The translations under genes were made by a program, and so were the position numbers. From JANXMY01 sp965246745 (GTDB lineage Bacteria; Armatimonadota; Armatimonadia; Armatimonadales; Capsulimonadaceae), in assembly GCA_965246745.1 (NCBI GenBank), contig OZ251980.1:2480001-2544000 (forward strand): 64,000 bases of DNA, written 5' to 3'. The notes beneath the pieces were generated by a model. It did no database searches. It was not told where the DNA came from and saw nothing but the letters and a program-made list of their open reading frames with translations. Shown one piece after another: positions 7,950-16,681 of the stretch; within the stretch, counting starts at the first letter, position 1; every line of letters begins with the position of its first letter.

Positions 7950-9089
7950 TTATTCGTCTACTTCCGCTAGGCTTTCGTCCATCGCTTCAATCCAATTGAT
8001 CGAAACATAAGGCACCTCGTCATTATCAGAGGTTTGTTTTAGCAATTGTTCAAATATTAGAGTGAGCCGTCTATTAATTTCACGAGGCGTTGCTTCGGGC
8101 AATGAAGAGACGGCATATTGAAGGCTCTCATTTGTAAACGGATAAATTTTGTCCAAACCAGTAGTCTCAAAGGATGGAATGCGATTTGCATTAAGCATAT
8201 CTTTCACATATGTGACCGCTTCGTTCGTCTCGGGTTCGCGGAAGTAAATGCGATCAGTAATCCGTTCAATTACCGCTTGCCCTAACACGACGTTTATGTC
8301 CAAATCTGCTTCAGGGGTACTGAGAGTAAAGTTCATAATGAAACTTAAAAAACCATCCGCATTATCTATGATTTCACGCAATGCGTGAACAAATGGGCGA
8401 TAATCACGCGCAGTGAAGTAAATGATTACCTCCATCTCGTCTAGCCATATAAAGCAACGGGTACGTGGAAGTGGATCACGGCCTGTTATTATGTTGATGA
8501 AACAGGACAAAGCTCTTACTCTAGCATCTAAGGAGTCGAGATTACGAAATAGCCCCATTTTACGCAACTCAGTTCTTGTTAGTGAGCCAATGAAATAGGT
8601 CCATAGAGTAAAAATCTTGCTGTCATCTGTCTCAGTTGCCAATCCAAGTGTCGCATTTGCTATATCTTCATTTGCAACTAACCCATGTATCCATTCATAA
8701 ACATTCTCGTATCCAAAATGCTCAATTTGCGCTTTCAATGCGACAATAATATCTTGCCGTTGAAGCCCATTAAGGATATGCAAGTACATTTCCTTTTCTG
8801 CTTGAGGGGCTACTTTCGGCATTTGGAGGTATATAGTTTTCGATTTGATGGCACTCGTCGGCAAATTATTCGGGCGCGAGAAATAAAATGCGGCATGGGT
8901 TTTGCCGCCACCATAGGGACCTTGATTTAGGACGAATTGCTTGGCGCTACTCGAAAATGCTCTTTCCATTATTTCGTTCAATCGCATACGTATTTGAGCT
9001 GCATCCGCCCAAACATTACTGCTTGGCCCTTGTTTGCTTGCATTCATTGGGAAGCAGTTATCTTGTAGATACAAACGGTTCCAGTCCAT
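7950..9089 (-). CDS. P-loop ATPase, sixth gene of the ssp operon (SspH position)
   Basis: A 379-residue ATPase. Walker A is GPYGGGKT (57-64) and Walker B is FIWLDEME; a sensor-like region follows (SFIMNFTL) and a helical C-terminal lid (TPREINRRLTLIFEQLL). The closest general type is an AAA+/ORC-like ATPase of the kind found in restriction and BREX-like systems. The ATG at 9089 overlaps the upstream stop region (TGAAAATG), so it is translationally coupled. By position it corresponds to the last gene of the described sspBCD-sspFGH cassette, whose FGH part attacks unmodified phage DNA; the one-to-one assignment was not verified. Confidence 0.7.
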   Translation of the reverse strand: MDWNRLYLQDNCFPMNASKQGPSSNVWADAAQIRMRLNEIMERAFSSSAKQFVLNQGPYGGGKTHAAFYFSRPNNLPTSAIKSKTIYLQMPKVAPQAEKEMYLHILNGLQRQDIIVALKAQIEHFGYENVYEWIHGLVANEDIANATLGLATETDDSKIFTLWTYFIGSLTRTELRKMGLFRNLDSLDARVRALSCFINIITGRDPLPRTRCFIWLDEMEVIIYFTARDYRPFVHALREIIDNADGFLSFIMNFTLSTPEADLDINVVLGQAVIERITDRIYFREPETNEAVTYVKDMLNANRIPSFETTGLDKIYPFTNESLQYAVSSLPEATPREINRRLTLIFEQLLKQTSDNDEVPYVSINWIEAMDESLAEVDE

Positions 9090-9091
9090 TT

Positions 9092-9763
9092 TCAATCCAA
9101 TCCTGCTCGCCTAGCGTCGTCGATCTTTTTGATTTGTTGTACCCTAAAACTAAAGCGCTTTATTAACTTTTCGGATGGTGGAACAATCGAGCCACCCTGA
9201 TCAAAAACTGCATTTAGTGTTCTGAGTGCGGCTATTATTTCATCATGCGAGATTGTGTGTCCACCATAACGCACATAAAGATATAATAACAAGTCCCAGG
9301 AAGACCAGAGGCATCCTATGGGATACGTTTGAAACAGAGCATTTAAGAACTTCTCACGCGCTTTTTCATCGTCAGATAAAAAAATAAAATGATTTTCGCG
9401 TCCCGAGCGAATTAAATGGTAGCCGAGCGTTATAGAATGCCGCTCACCAGCATCTTGCTCCGCGTTTGGGTAATCCCAGAAACCTCCAATAAGTGGCGTC
9501 AAATGTCGGATTGTATACATATCTACATCAGGTACCATCTCTTGCGTAGTTTTATAGGCATTTCGATACAAACGTGCGAATTCCTTTAGCTTGTCAGGGC
9601 GAACGGTTCTTCCGTCTTCAGCCTCTATATTTACGCGGTTGACGCACATCAGAAGAAACTCTTCCTCTAGCAATTTGTAAATAGACTTGCGATTAAGAGA
9701 AATATCACGCAAATGACTTCCCGCATCGGCGTCTAAAATACAGACTATTTTGTTACGTCTCAT
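9092..9763 (-). CDS. PIN-like nuclease-fold protein, fifth gene of the ssp operon (SspG position)
   Basis: A protein of 223 residues, not firmly recognised. Features suggesting a PIN-like fold are an N-terminal strand ending in acidic residues (VCILDADAG, D11 and D13), a second acidic site (VNIEAED) and a third after a strand (FIFLSDDEKAREKF), followed by helices. PIN domains are metal-dependent nucleases. The gene overlaps both neighbours by a few bases, so it is part of one translationally coupled unit with the ATPase downstream and the helical protein upstream. A DNA-cutting role in the restriction half of the system is inferred. Confidence 0.55.
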   Translation of the reverse strand: MRRNKIVCILDADAGSHLRDISLNRKSIYKLLEEEFLLMCVNRVNIEAEDGRTVRPDKLKEFARLYRNAYKTTQEMVPDVDMYTIRHLTPLIGGFWDYPNAEQDAGERHSITLGYHLIRSGRENHFIFLSDDEKAREKFLNALFQTYPIGCLWSSWDLLLYLYVRYGGHTISHDEIIAALRTLNAVFDQGGSIVPPSEKLIKRFSFRVQQIKKIDDARRAGLD

Positions 9764-10856
9764 TGGATAATTTATTACTACGTCGTATGATATATCGTTC
9801 GTTCGCGCGGGCAGCGAACACCGCCTGATAAGATGAGCCTGCCAATGATTGTGGCGTATGGAGAATCTTGCCTATCTCGCTCAAGTTTAGTCTTATTCCT
9901 TTATATTCAAGCATCCAGATTGATACTAACAGTGACAATTCCTGCATCGGTACGCGTGGAACGAATTCGGTTCTAAGCGCATCAAAAGCCTTCTGGACTA
10001 AATCCATCAACAGCCCGTGATCGTCGCGAAGATCAAAGTCTACAGCAGAGTTTTCCATGAGAGAAGTGGCGGCGTCACCGAAATATGATGTTTCCATCCA
10101 CTTTTCGCTGACTTCTACAATAGTAGAAGCAACTAGAGGTAATGAAGAGAATAGTTGCTCGCCTTTACTATTGAGAGAGTAGCGATGACTATAAAAGCAA
10201 TCAGCATCGATCAAGCCAAGATCGAAAAGCCAATGTAATCGCGGCGGGACAATATGCTCTGCATAGCGTACTGGATTCTTCCAGGCATTAAGCTCCCGTA
10301 ATTTCTCCATCAATTGTGTTCTGGCAATTTTTTCCTGAGTTGTCTCAATTCTAAGTTGCAGTCTGTGCATCAACGACGGATAGAAATCATTCTGTAGCGA
10401 CTTTAAGGAATATGAACTTTTTTCGGCTAATTGCCCTAATACTACTGCGAAAAAGTCTTGGTCGTTTCGGAAAATTAGAAAAAGATACAGCGCCTTTTCT
10501 GAGGTCGAGAGAGCAAATGTATCTCGGTAACGGGCCTCTTGATTAGAAAGAATAATACGTAAGACATTGCCAATCTTGGTGATGCGGTATTGTGTCGCTA
10601 CATGGCTTAAAAGTTGCAAAGATGAAGCCATCGATAAGTATCGCGTTCCTGCTGAAGCGGCAGTGCATACTCTGCCAGTTTGCACGGGATAATTATCTAA
10701 GTCTTCAGCATGCTGTTCACTCCACCTCACTAACCGTCTCATAATCCCAGTGTGGGAGAGATGGTCTGTTCTAAGCACGTCAATTATGGCGCTAACATAG
10801 CGAAGACGCCTTACCTGCGTATTGATGTCACCGATGGCGCAAAATGGAGCCAACAT
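9753..10856 (-). CDS. Conserved helical protein of the ssp operon (SspF position)
   Basis: A protein of 367 residues with no motif I recognise. It is rich in helices, with winged-helix-like stretches (IMRRLVRWSEQH; RITKIGNVLRIIL; YRYSLNSKGEQLFSSL-like), which suggests DNA binding or scaffolding. Family-like sequence in the same frame continues about 15 codons upstream of the ATG without a standard start, so translation may begin slightly earlier, near the end of the SspD-like gene. It sits between the modification genes and the PIN-like/ATPase pair, where sspF is found in described cassettes. Low GC like the rest of the operon. Confidence 0.5.
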   Translation of the reverse strand: MLAPFCAIGDINTQVRRLRYVSAIIDVLRTDHLSHTGIMRRLVRWSEQHAEDLDNYPVQTGRVCTAASAGTRYLSMASSLQLLSHVATQYRITKIGNVLRIILSNQEARYRDTFALSTSEKALYLFLIFRNDQDFFAVVLGQLAEKSSYSLKSLQNDFYPSLMHRLQLRIETTQEKIARTQLMEKLRELNAWKNPVRYAEHIVPPRLHWLFDLGLIDADCFYSHRYSLNSKGEQLFSSLPLVASTIVEVSEKWMETSYFGDAATSLMENSAVDFDLRDDHGLLMDLVQKAFDALRTEFVPRVPMQELSLLVSIWMLEYKGIRLNLSEIGKILHTPQSLAGSSYQAVFAARANERYIIRRSNKLSNET

Positions 10857-10899
10857 CAGAATGATTGCCTTATCAATGAATCGAAGACCAAGTCGATGT

Positions 10900-11739
10900 T
10901 CATAAGTTGCAAATCATACAAGGCATTTCATCGTCCTCATCATCAAGTACGTCTGCAAAAATGTCCACAAGCCGTCTGGATTTCGACCGTTTCTGCTCTG
11001 CCTCGACTGCCTTTTTATTTACTGCCTTAATCTGCGCGACGCGTTCAGGCTGTTCAAGTTCAACTAGACTTTCGCTCTGAGCCCAAGTGTATTGTTTCCC
11101 CGTCGCCGCATCAAATTTTTCATAAGTCTTAGCCTTCTCGTAAAGGTCGGGGTGATGTTCTTTCAGGCCCACCCACTCAATTTTACGCTGGAAAAAGCAG
11201 AAATAACACCCCGAACGCGTCCGCCACTCATAATACTTTGGAAGCCCAAGGCCCGCGTCGTCAAGGATTCGTCCAACATCTTCCTTGTCTAGCCCTGCTT
11301 CTTTGAAGGGATAAACAGGGGTGATATTCGGCTTATGTGAGATGTAGCCGTCGCGATCTTCATCCGCACGAATTGCGACATAGGAGAGCACATTATCGCC
11401 TGAAAATTCTTGCTCTATCCAGTCCTCGAAAGGCTTGATCTTGAGTTTTGCCGTACACCAGCGTGTCCTAGGAGATGGTAGGAAACCGTTGTACATTGTC
11501 AGGTAATGGTTGAACGGCCTATCGGGGTTCAAGCGCGTGATTGGTTTACCGAGGTACGTCTCCAGAATAGTCAGGTATTCGTATGTTTCCGCCAGTTCCT
11601 CGCCTGTGTCACAGAAATAGTAGTGCATATCGGGTACACGATCTCGCATATACACTGCGAGAGCCGCACTATCTTTGCCACCCGATATACCAAGGACGTG
11701 ACTGATCTTTGGTGGCTGTGCGTTGATTTTGTTATCCAT
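10900..11739 (-). CDS. sspD: SspD/DndC-like ATP pyrophosphatase (PAPS reductase family)
   Basis: A protein of 279 residues from the ATG at 11739, which overlaps the SspC-like stop codon (ATGGATAA). The PP-loop SGGKDS is at residues 19-24. Cysteines typical of the DndC/SspD iron-sulfur site are present in RTRWCTAK and SGCYFCFF, with a further pair in the C-terminal CMIC. The family activates the DNA backbone with ATP and inserts sulfur delivered by a cysteine desulfurase. It differs from the housekeeping CysH in this window (32603-33295), which lacks these cysteines. Alternative in-frame starts at 11751 and 11796 have poorer ribosome sites. BREX type 4 also has a PAPS-reductase gene, but no PglZ or BrxL is present here. 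Confidence 0.85.
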   Translation of the reverse strand: MDNKINAQPPKISHVLGISGGKDSAALAVYMRDRVPDMHYYFCDTGEELAETYEYLTILETYLGKPITRLNPDRPFNHYLTMYNGFLPSPRTRWCTAKLKIKPFEDWIEQEFSGDNVLSYVAIRADEDRDGYISHKPNITPVYPFKEAGLDKEDVGRILDDAGLGLPKYYEWRTRSGCYFCFFQRKIEWVGLKEHHPDLYEKAKTYEKFDAATGKQYTWAQSESLVELEQPERVAQIKAVNKKAVEAEQKRSKSRRLVDIFADVLDDEDDEMPCMICNL

Positions 11740-14700
11740 TGCTTTTCTCATGTATAAAATCTTGAGTTGCGTGACTGAGGGCCGCGATGCAAACATCCTC
11801 AGAACAATCGTCTAATATCGCTTTCAACATCTTGATGATCATTTTTGATTTGTCCTTAATCAAAGCGGCATCCTGTTCACGAACAATAGCGATGCGGGTG
11901 TCTTCCTCGCCGTTGTCTGAAGTCACCGCGATGCGGACACCCGTGTCCGTATCCGATGCCATCCGTCTGTTCTTCTCGAAGGCTACGGCCTCCGAGTTGC
12001 GAAAGGCAGAAACGAGAGGCGGTAATGAGCTGGTGAAATGATCTGTCTCAGCGTCACTCCAAGAACTGGGGGCGCGGCCTACCACTCCAGCGGCCACGGA
12101 TTCCAACCATGACGTGCGATCACTGTCTGCCTTCGTCGCCCTTAAGACGAACGACCTAAGGCGCGTCTCCGTGACATATGCTCCCACGCGTGTAGCACGA
12201 ACCCGTATTTCTTCCCAGTCGCCCGCGCCAAAGTTTTCGCACAACTTCGCTTCTAAGCCCTTAAGCAAAATGTCATAGGCACCAAAAATTTCTTGCAGGG
12301 CACTATTCCATCTGCTGAAAAACAACTCCGCATTTTCGCTGTCGGCCTCGTTTGCTACGAAAGGCGTTGCGCCTAGTAGTCGTGGCAACTCAACGAATAG
12401 AAGTTGATCAGGCTCCTTGCCTTCACCAAAAAGGTCGCGGACTGCCAGCGCATCTTCCCCCATACGCCGCGTCTTTGTGTTGTACTTATGAAGATTGTTG
12501 AAGTTGCGATATAGCGCCTTCATGACATTGGTGAGGGTAACATCCGCACCCTCTCGGAGCAGGCCACCTTCTCCTGTTTTTCCACGCGCGAATCTGTTCA
12601 GCACTTTTTCCCGTTCGCCTTGAATACGGCACCCTTGAAAGTGGAAGTGTTCGGGTTGCTTTATCATCCGTTCAAACATGGCACTGTCTATATCAATGGC
12701 GAAAATACCATCTTCGTAAACAGCAACCTCGGCCTCGTAGCACAAAAGCACGGCGCAGATGAGTACAGGAATGACACCTTCCGTCAACCCGTAGGGCTGA
12801 CCACGCAGGCGGCCAATCAGCGGCGGGAGCGGCTTAGACTCCGCTGTGCCACCGAAAATAAAATCTTCCATCTCCTTCCAGACATGTGCGAGTTCGGGTA
12901 CCTTCTTGACATCTGGTGCGTAAAGGTTCCAGGAAATTCCCCCATCAGGGGAACGGTGGATGCCTGTGCTTTCGAGGATTGAGCGGTACATGCTGGCCTG
13001 CGGTGGATAGCCCTCAATGCCCAAGCGCGGTTTGTTTCGGTTCTCGATCATAGCCTGCATCAGGTCACGCCGTGCCGAAGTTGCTGTGGACGAGAGTTGA
13101 CGGCGATTGATGAGTTCGTTCCGTAAGATTGGCGCGAAGTGGTATGCTTCACCGCAGGCGTCGGAAACCAATTCTTGAAGTTCTCGGAAGGAACGAACTT
13201 TTTTCAATTCCCCTCGATAATACCAAGCATTTCCGTTGTTGACAGATTCTTGGGGACGAAGCAAACTCTCCCACTGTGTTTGAAATACTGCCGTTGCCTC
13301 CAACAAGCGCTCACGCACTTCACGTGCGGCCACTCTGTCATTGCGCAGTTGCGGCGTGTTGTCCTGAACCCAAGTCAGACACTGAAGTGCAACCGCCGCC
13401 TCGCGGAGCACATCGTTTTCGACGTTGATGCCGACAATGACATCACGCCGATCTGAAAGCATCCCTCCAATGCGCTTGCGGACACTCGTCATCTCGGCTT
13501 GACTCGTGGCGAGACAAAGAAGAAGTACGCCGTCCCCACTTTCGTGGCCGTGTGCAATCTCCTGTTCAAGAACCTCTGGTCGGCAATAACGGATTTGAAA
13601 GAAACGCAATGTTCCCGTCTGATAGGAATGCCTTCGCGCAACAATGGGTTGGGTAACGCCTAGTGTGCTGGCGATTCGGACGCCGTCGGTGCCCTGGGTA
13701 TAGTGCGAACGGGCATCTCGCAAGCGCTCATCAATGTCAATGTCGCTTCCCTCATACGGTCGGTAAGCGTTCTTGAACTGCCGATAGGTGATCAGCGTCG
13801 CCGACTGTAGGGCGATGATTGCCGCCTCGACCTCTTCTGCGGAAGTCCCTGAGTCGCTCAGAGCAAAGACCAGTACATCTTTGGAAGGCAGTATGTGCGT
13901 TTGTTCACCCAAGATATGCAGAAACCCAATTGTCTTGAGCAGACGGCTTTGCAAAGGATCGGCGTCACGCAGCCGATGAAGAGCTTCCTCAGTCTCACCC
14001 CATAATTTTGATGTGGCGTTGGAATAAACTGCCGATCCCATCGTCCCGACAACATAGTCATAAAGATGATCCAGCCGCAGGACGGGGGCACATCCACGGG
14101 TTATATGGTGAGAGCGGAGAAATTCGTGAAACCCGAAGGGTTCCTCAGAAGAAAGAAACGAGAATAGTGAACGCTCGTTCTGACCATAACGCCGAAAAAC
14201 GTATGGCAGCACCCGAAGCGTGAGCGGATGTAGCGGATAGGTCTCACGGAGAATTCTTTCAAATTCGGACCCCGATATTGTCGGAGGAAACAGCTTTAGG
14301 TCACGACAACTTTCCATCTGTTGCTTAGTGGTGTCATCAAGAAGTTCAGAGTAGGAAGCCGCCTCCTGTACTTCAATGGCGTGTGCTATCAGATGTACGG
14401 TTTCTTCAGGCCCATCGCCGAACGGAATGTCGGCAAATCGGCCTTGGACTTTTTGCCATTCTGTACGCTGTTGTGCGCTGAGGCGGGCACCATATTCATC
14501 GAACGACTGGTGCAGGATAGTTACTAGCATCAGGGCCGCATCACCACTACGGGTAGCAAACTCAGCCAGTTCTTGTAGAACTTGCAGATCGCCGTGATCG
14601 GGATGGAAGGCAGCATATTCCAAGAATTTCCCGAATTCGTCCACAACGACGAACAAGCCGCGACACCCAGCGCCAAGTTCTCGGGCGTGGGCGATAGTGG

Positions 14701-15259
14701 AGGCGTACAACTTCACGACTTGACTAGCGGTAGGAATTTCGCCGTCCTTTAGCATCCCATTCTCAGCCCGAACCTTGGCAAGGACGTTCTTTGCCTCAAA
14801 GTCAGGAAGCCGCTCTAGTGCATCGAGCAACCCGTGCCACAAGGCGCTGGCAACAGGCTCACGTGTGCCAGTCAATAGGATTGGCCATAAGCCTTCCTCC
14901 GCTTCGTTAAACAACAGGTCTGTCAAGGCGGGTTCTTGTTCACAGGCCGCCTTACGCAGATTTGGCTCACCACTCAGGGTCGTTGCCAGCACTCTAGCGG
15001 CAAACATACCAAAAGCGGACTTGCCTGATCCATAAGGTCCTGTAAGCGTAAACGCACGCGCGTAACTCTTGTGTATGCCTGTGCTGATACGCTGGAGAGC
15101 AGACAAGGCGGAGGGCGTCTTGATATATCCGTCCAGCGGATCATCAGTATAAAAGTCCCGTTTCAAATTGACAGATCGCAGGAAGCGCCGTCGCACCCGT
15201 ACGACTTCAGTCAGCACCACCCCATCTGCCCCCGTCTGCTCATCGAGGATAGTAGGCAT
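11732..15259 (-). CDS. sspC: SspC-like large P-loop ATPase of DNA phosphorothioation
   Basis: A 1175-residue protein. The N-terminal ATPase has Walker A GPYGSGKSA (74-82) and Walker B LFVVVDEFGKFLE (about 202-214), and a region LMLVTILHQSFDEY typical of ATPases that handle DNA. The remaining 700 residues are mostly helical with a winged-helix-like part. In ssp systems the second gene codes for such a large ATPase, and its position between the DUF4007 gene and the PP-loop gene fits. It overlaps the upstream gene by 20 bases and the downstream one by 8, so the three are translationally coupled. The other candidate is a BrxC/PglY-type ATPase; the context argues against it. Confidence 0.75.
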   Translation of the reverse strand: MPTILDEQTGADGVVLTEVVRVRRRFLRSVNLKRDFYTDDPLDGYIKTPSALSALQRISTGIHKSYARAFTLTGPYGSGKSAFGMFAARVLATTLSGEPNLRKAACEQEPALTDLLFNEAEEGLWPILLTGTREPVASALWHGLLDALERLPDFEAKNVLAKVRAENGMLKDGEIPTASQVVKLYASTIAHARELGAGCRGLFVVVDEFGKFLEYAAFHPDHGDLQVLQELAEFATRSGDAALMLVTILHQSFDEYGARLSAQQRTEWQKVQGRFADIPFGDGPEETVHLIAHAIEVQEAASYSELLDDTTKQQMESCRDLKLFPPTISGSEFERILRETYPLHPLTLRVLPYVFRRYGQNERSLFSFLSSEEPFGFHEFLRSHHITRGCAPVLRLDHLYDYVVGTMGSAVYSNATSKLWGETEEALHRLRDADPLQSRLLKTIGFLHILGEQTHILPSKDVLVFALSDSGTSAEEVEAAIIALQSATLITYRQFKNAYRPYEGSDIDIDERLRDARSHYTQGTDGVRIASTLGVTQPIVARRHSYQTGTLRFFQIRYCRPEVLEQEIAHGHESGDGVLLLCLATSQAEMTSVRKRIGGMLSDRRDVIVGINVENDVLREAAVALQCLTWVQDNTPQLRNDRVAAREVRERLLEATAVFQTQWESLLRPQESVNNGNAWYYRGELKKVRSFRELQELVSDACGEAYHFAPILRNELINRRQLSSTATSARRDLMQAMIENRNKPRLGIEGYPPQASMYRSILESTGIHRSPDGGISWNLYAPDVKKVPELAHVWKEMEDFIFGGTAESKPLPPLIGRLRGQPYGLTEGVIPVLICAVLLCYEAEVAVYEDGIFAIDIDSAMFERMIKQPEHFHFQGCRIQGEREKVLNRFARGKTGEGGLLREGADVTLTNVMKALYRNFNNLHKYNTKTRRMGEDALAVRDLFGEGKEPDQLLFVELPRLLGATPFVANEADSENAELFFSRWNSALQEIFGAYDILLKGLEAKLCENFGAGDWEEIRVRATRVGAYVTETRLRSFVLRATKADSDRTSWLESVAAGVVGRAPSSWSDAETDHFTSSLPPLVSAFRNSEAVAFEKNRRMASDTDTGVRIAVTSDNGEEDTRIAIVREQDAALIKDKSKMIIKMLKAILDDCSEDVCIAALSHATQDFIHEKSNG

Positions 15260-16196
15260 CGAGAATAGTCCTCCCTTGGATTTCGCCGCTTCTCACCACA
15301 TGCCTCACAATCGCATCGTCATTAAACACCAGGTTGCCGTGGGATAATTTGGCCAGACCATCTAAGTACCCCAAGACGGCATCCTCATCGAGTCGGAAAA
15401 CCCGCCCTGGGCTCCCGCTGTCATGAGTGATTTCGCGCAAACTCAACGTCATCTGGCCCGCATGTCTTCTATCCCAACTTTCAAGAAGGGCATAGGCGAA
15501 GATGGCTGTGGGAAGTCCAGGTTTTGGACCGTTGTTGAACCTATAGCGCTTTTTCCCGTCCGCTAACGTAGGCAGTTCCGTGAACAAGCCTAGGGAAGTA
15601 AGTGGACAGTCGAGCGTGTCCTCTGTAGTAGCGGTCGGCCCACGGCGGGTCGGGACATAAGTGCGCAGGAAGCAAGAAACATCGTTACTGAGCGACGAGT
15701 TGGATACGGTGATGCGGTCACTGACATCCACCCACCGCCTGAGCGCTTGGTTGAACTCATCAAGGGTGAATTCCTGCTCTTTGAAGTGATTAAAGGCCCA
15801 CCACCATGTCGTAGCGCGAACTGGATTGGTTGCAATATTCCAATGGAGAAGCCAAAGCGAGGCATCATCCTGTAGATAAGTGTCCCATCCTCTCTCGTTC
15901 AGCAATGCTTCACCAAAGGCAGATGGCACGATATGATGCGAGCGGCCATTAGAAGTCCCCTCACATTCCTCTGCGACGCGCGTGGCAAGACACCAGTGGC
16001 GGATGGAACGCACCATGTTTTTTCCGACGCCTAATTGCACCATCGCATCTTCGGCAGTGAAAATGTCTGACCGTTTCCCCAAGCCGTCAATACCCTTCTT
16101 CAGCCAAGCATAACGAAACGGAAAAGTTTCATGGCCTGCGAAGTTGGCTTGACGCCCAGGCAAAGGTTGAGCAGTAACATTAAACAGCGCTGTCAC
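15240..16196 (-). CDS. sspB: SspB-like DUF4007 protein (predicted DNA nickase)
   Basis: A protein of 318 residues, first gene of the operon. The opening GRQANFAGHETFPFRYAWLKKG, then VQLGVGKNMVRSIRHWCLA, is the DUF4007 pattern: a conserved histidine/arginine-rich helical core. SspB of ssp phosphorothioation systems carries DUF4007 and nicks DNA, which opens the strand for sulfur insertion. The start is a GTG at 16196 with GAGGG eight bases upstream; a tiny frame begins at the ATG inside that ribosome site. A consensus-like promoter and a palindrome lie just upstream. Confidence 0.82.
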   Translation of the reverse strand: MTALFNVTAQPLPGRQANFAGHETFPFRYAWLKKGIDGLGKRSDIFTAEDAMVQLGVGKNMVRSIRHWCLATRVAEECEGTSNGRSHHIVPSAFGEALLNERGWDTYLQDDASLWLLHWNIATNPVRATTWWWAFNHFKEQEFTLDEFNQALRRWVDVSDRITVSNSSLSNDVSCFLRTYVPTRRGPTATTEDTLDCPLTSLGLFTELPTLADGKKRYRFNNGPKPGLPTAIFAYALLESWDRRHAGQMTLSLREITHDSGSPGRVFRLDEDAVLGYLDGLAKLSHGNLVFNDDAIVRHVVRSGEIQGRTILDAYYPR

Positions 16197-16241
16197 AGTA
16201 GTACCCTCATACCAAAATTGAATTCACAACACCTTGTAGTA

Positions 16242-16258
16242 GCGCGATTGAATCGCGC
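16242..16258. promoter_or_regulatory. Palindromic operator candidate in the ssp leader
   Basis: GCGCGATT-g-AATCGCGC is a perfect 8+1+8 palindrome. It begins a few bases downstream of the expected transcription start and 46 bases before the SspB start codon, a normal place for a repressor site. It could also fold as a short hairpin. Confidence 0.55.
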
Positions 16259-16269
16259 CATATATTGAT

Positions 16270-16298
16270 ATTATACGCTATAGAGATGTTTTTTGCAA
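16270..16298 (-). promoter_or_regulatory. Promoter of the ssp operon
   Basis: On the minus strand: -35 TTGCAA (16298-16293), 17-base spacer, -10 TATAAT (16275-16270). This is the only good promoter before the six coupled genes. Confidence 0.8.
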
Positions 16299-16426
16299 GT
16301 GCATAACGAACAGGAGCGCTTTTTACACCTCGCATCGTCTTCCTATTGGACGATTTCGCTCAGAGTAGCAAAGTCCGTCTAGTTTCCACCGTAGGTCATT
16401 TCGTCCCCTGAGGCAGATCGACCACA

Positions 16427-16681
16427 TCACGTTGCTTCGTCTAGTGCGTCCCCCGATGCGGTCTGCCGCTTTGCGATGATCCTATCGCGGTTGAAGCGCA
16501 CGAGGCGCTCCAAGCCATGACGCATTTTGCGAAATTCGGCGGGCACATCGTTCCGCGCATCCGCGTCCAGCGCGGCCTTGTCAACCTCGCAGAGCGCGTC
16601 GTAGTAGACCTGGCAGGCATCCCGCGCCAGAGGCGGCGCAGGGGCCTCCTGACGGGGCGCACACCGCGCCTGACGGGTCAT
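16427..16681 (-). CDS. Small hypothetical protein coupled to the replication gene
   Basis: A protein of 84 residues, Arg/Ala-rich, with no motif that I recognise. Its ATG overlaps the stop of the upstream replication-like gene (ATGA), a sign of translational coupling. The C-terminal part (EFRKMRHGLERLVRFNRDRI) is basic and helical. GC content is high like its partner and unlike the ssp operon, so this pair probably belongs to the integrase module. Confidence 0.5.
   Translation of the reverse strand: MTRQARCAPRQEAPAPPLARDACQVYYDALCEVDKAALDADARNDVPAEFRKMRHGLERLVRFNRDRIIAKRQTASGDALDEAT

Noticed and set aside
6591..11739. Complete Dnd system
   Set aside because: DndB-like and DndC-like proteins exist, but no DndA, DndD or DndE, and the neighbours fit the ssp order.
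7950..16196. BREX type 4 system (PAPS-reductase gene with large ATPases)
   Set aside because: No PglZ phosphatase, BrxL protease or BrxA/B is visible, and the DUF4007 gene is the marker of ssp systems.
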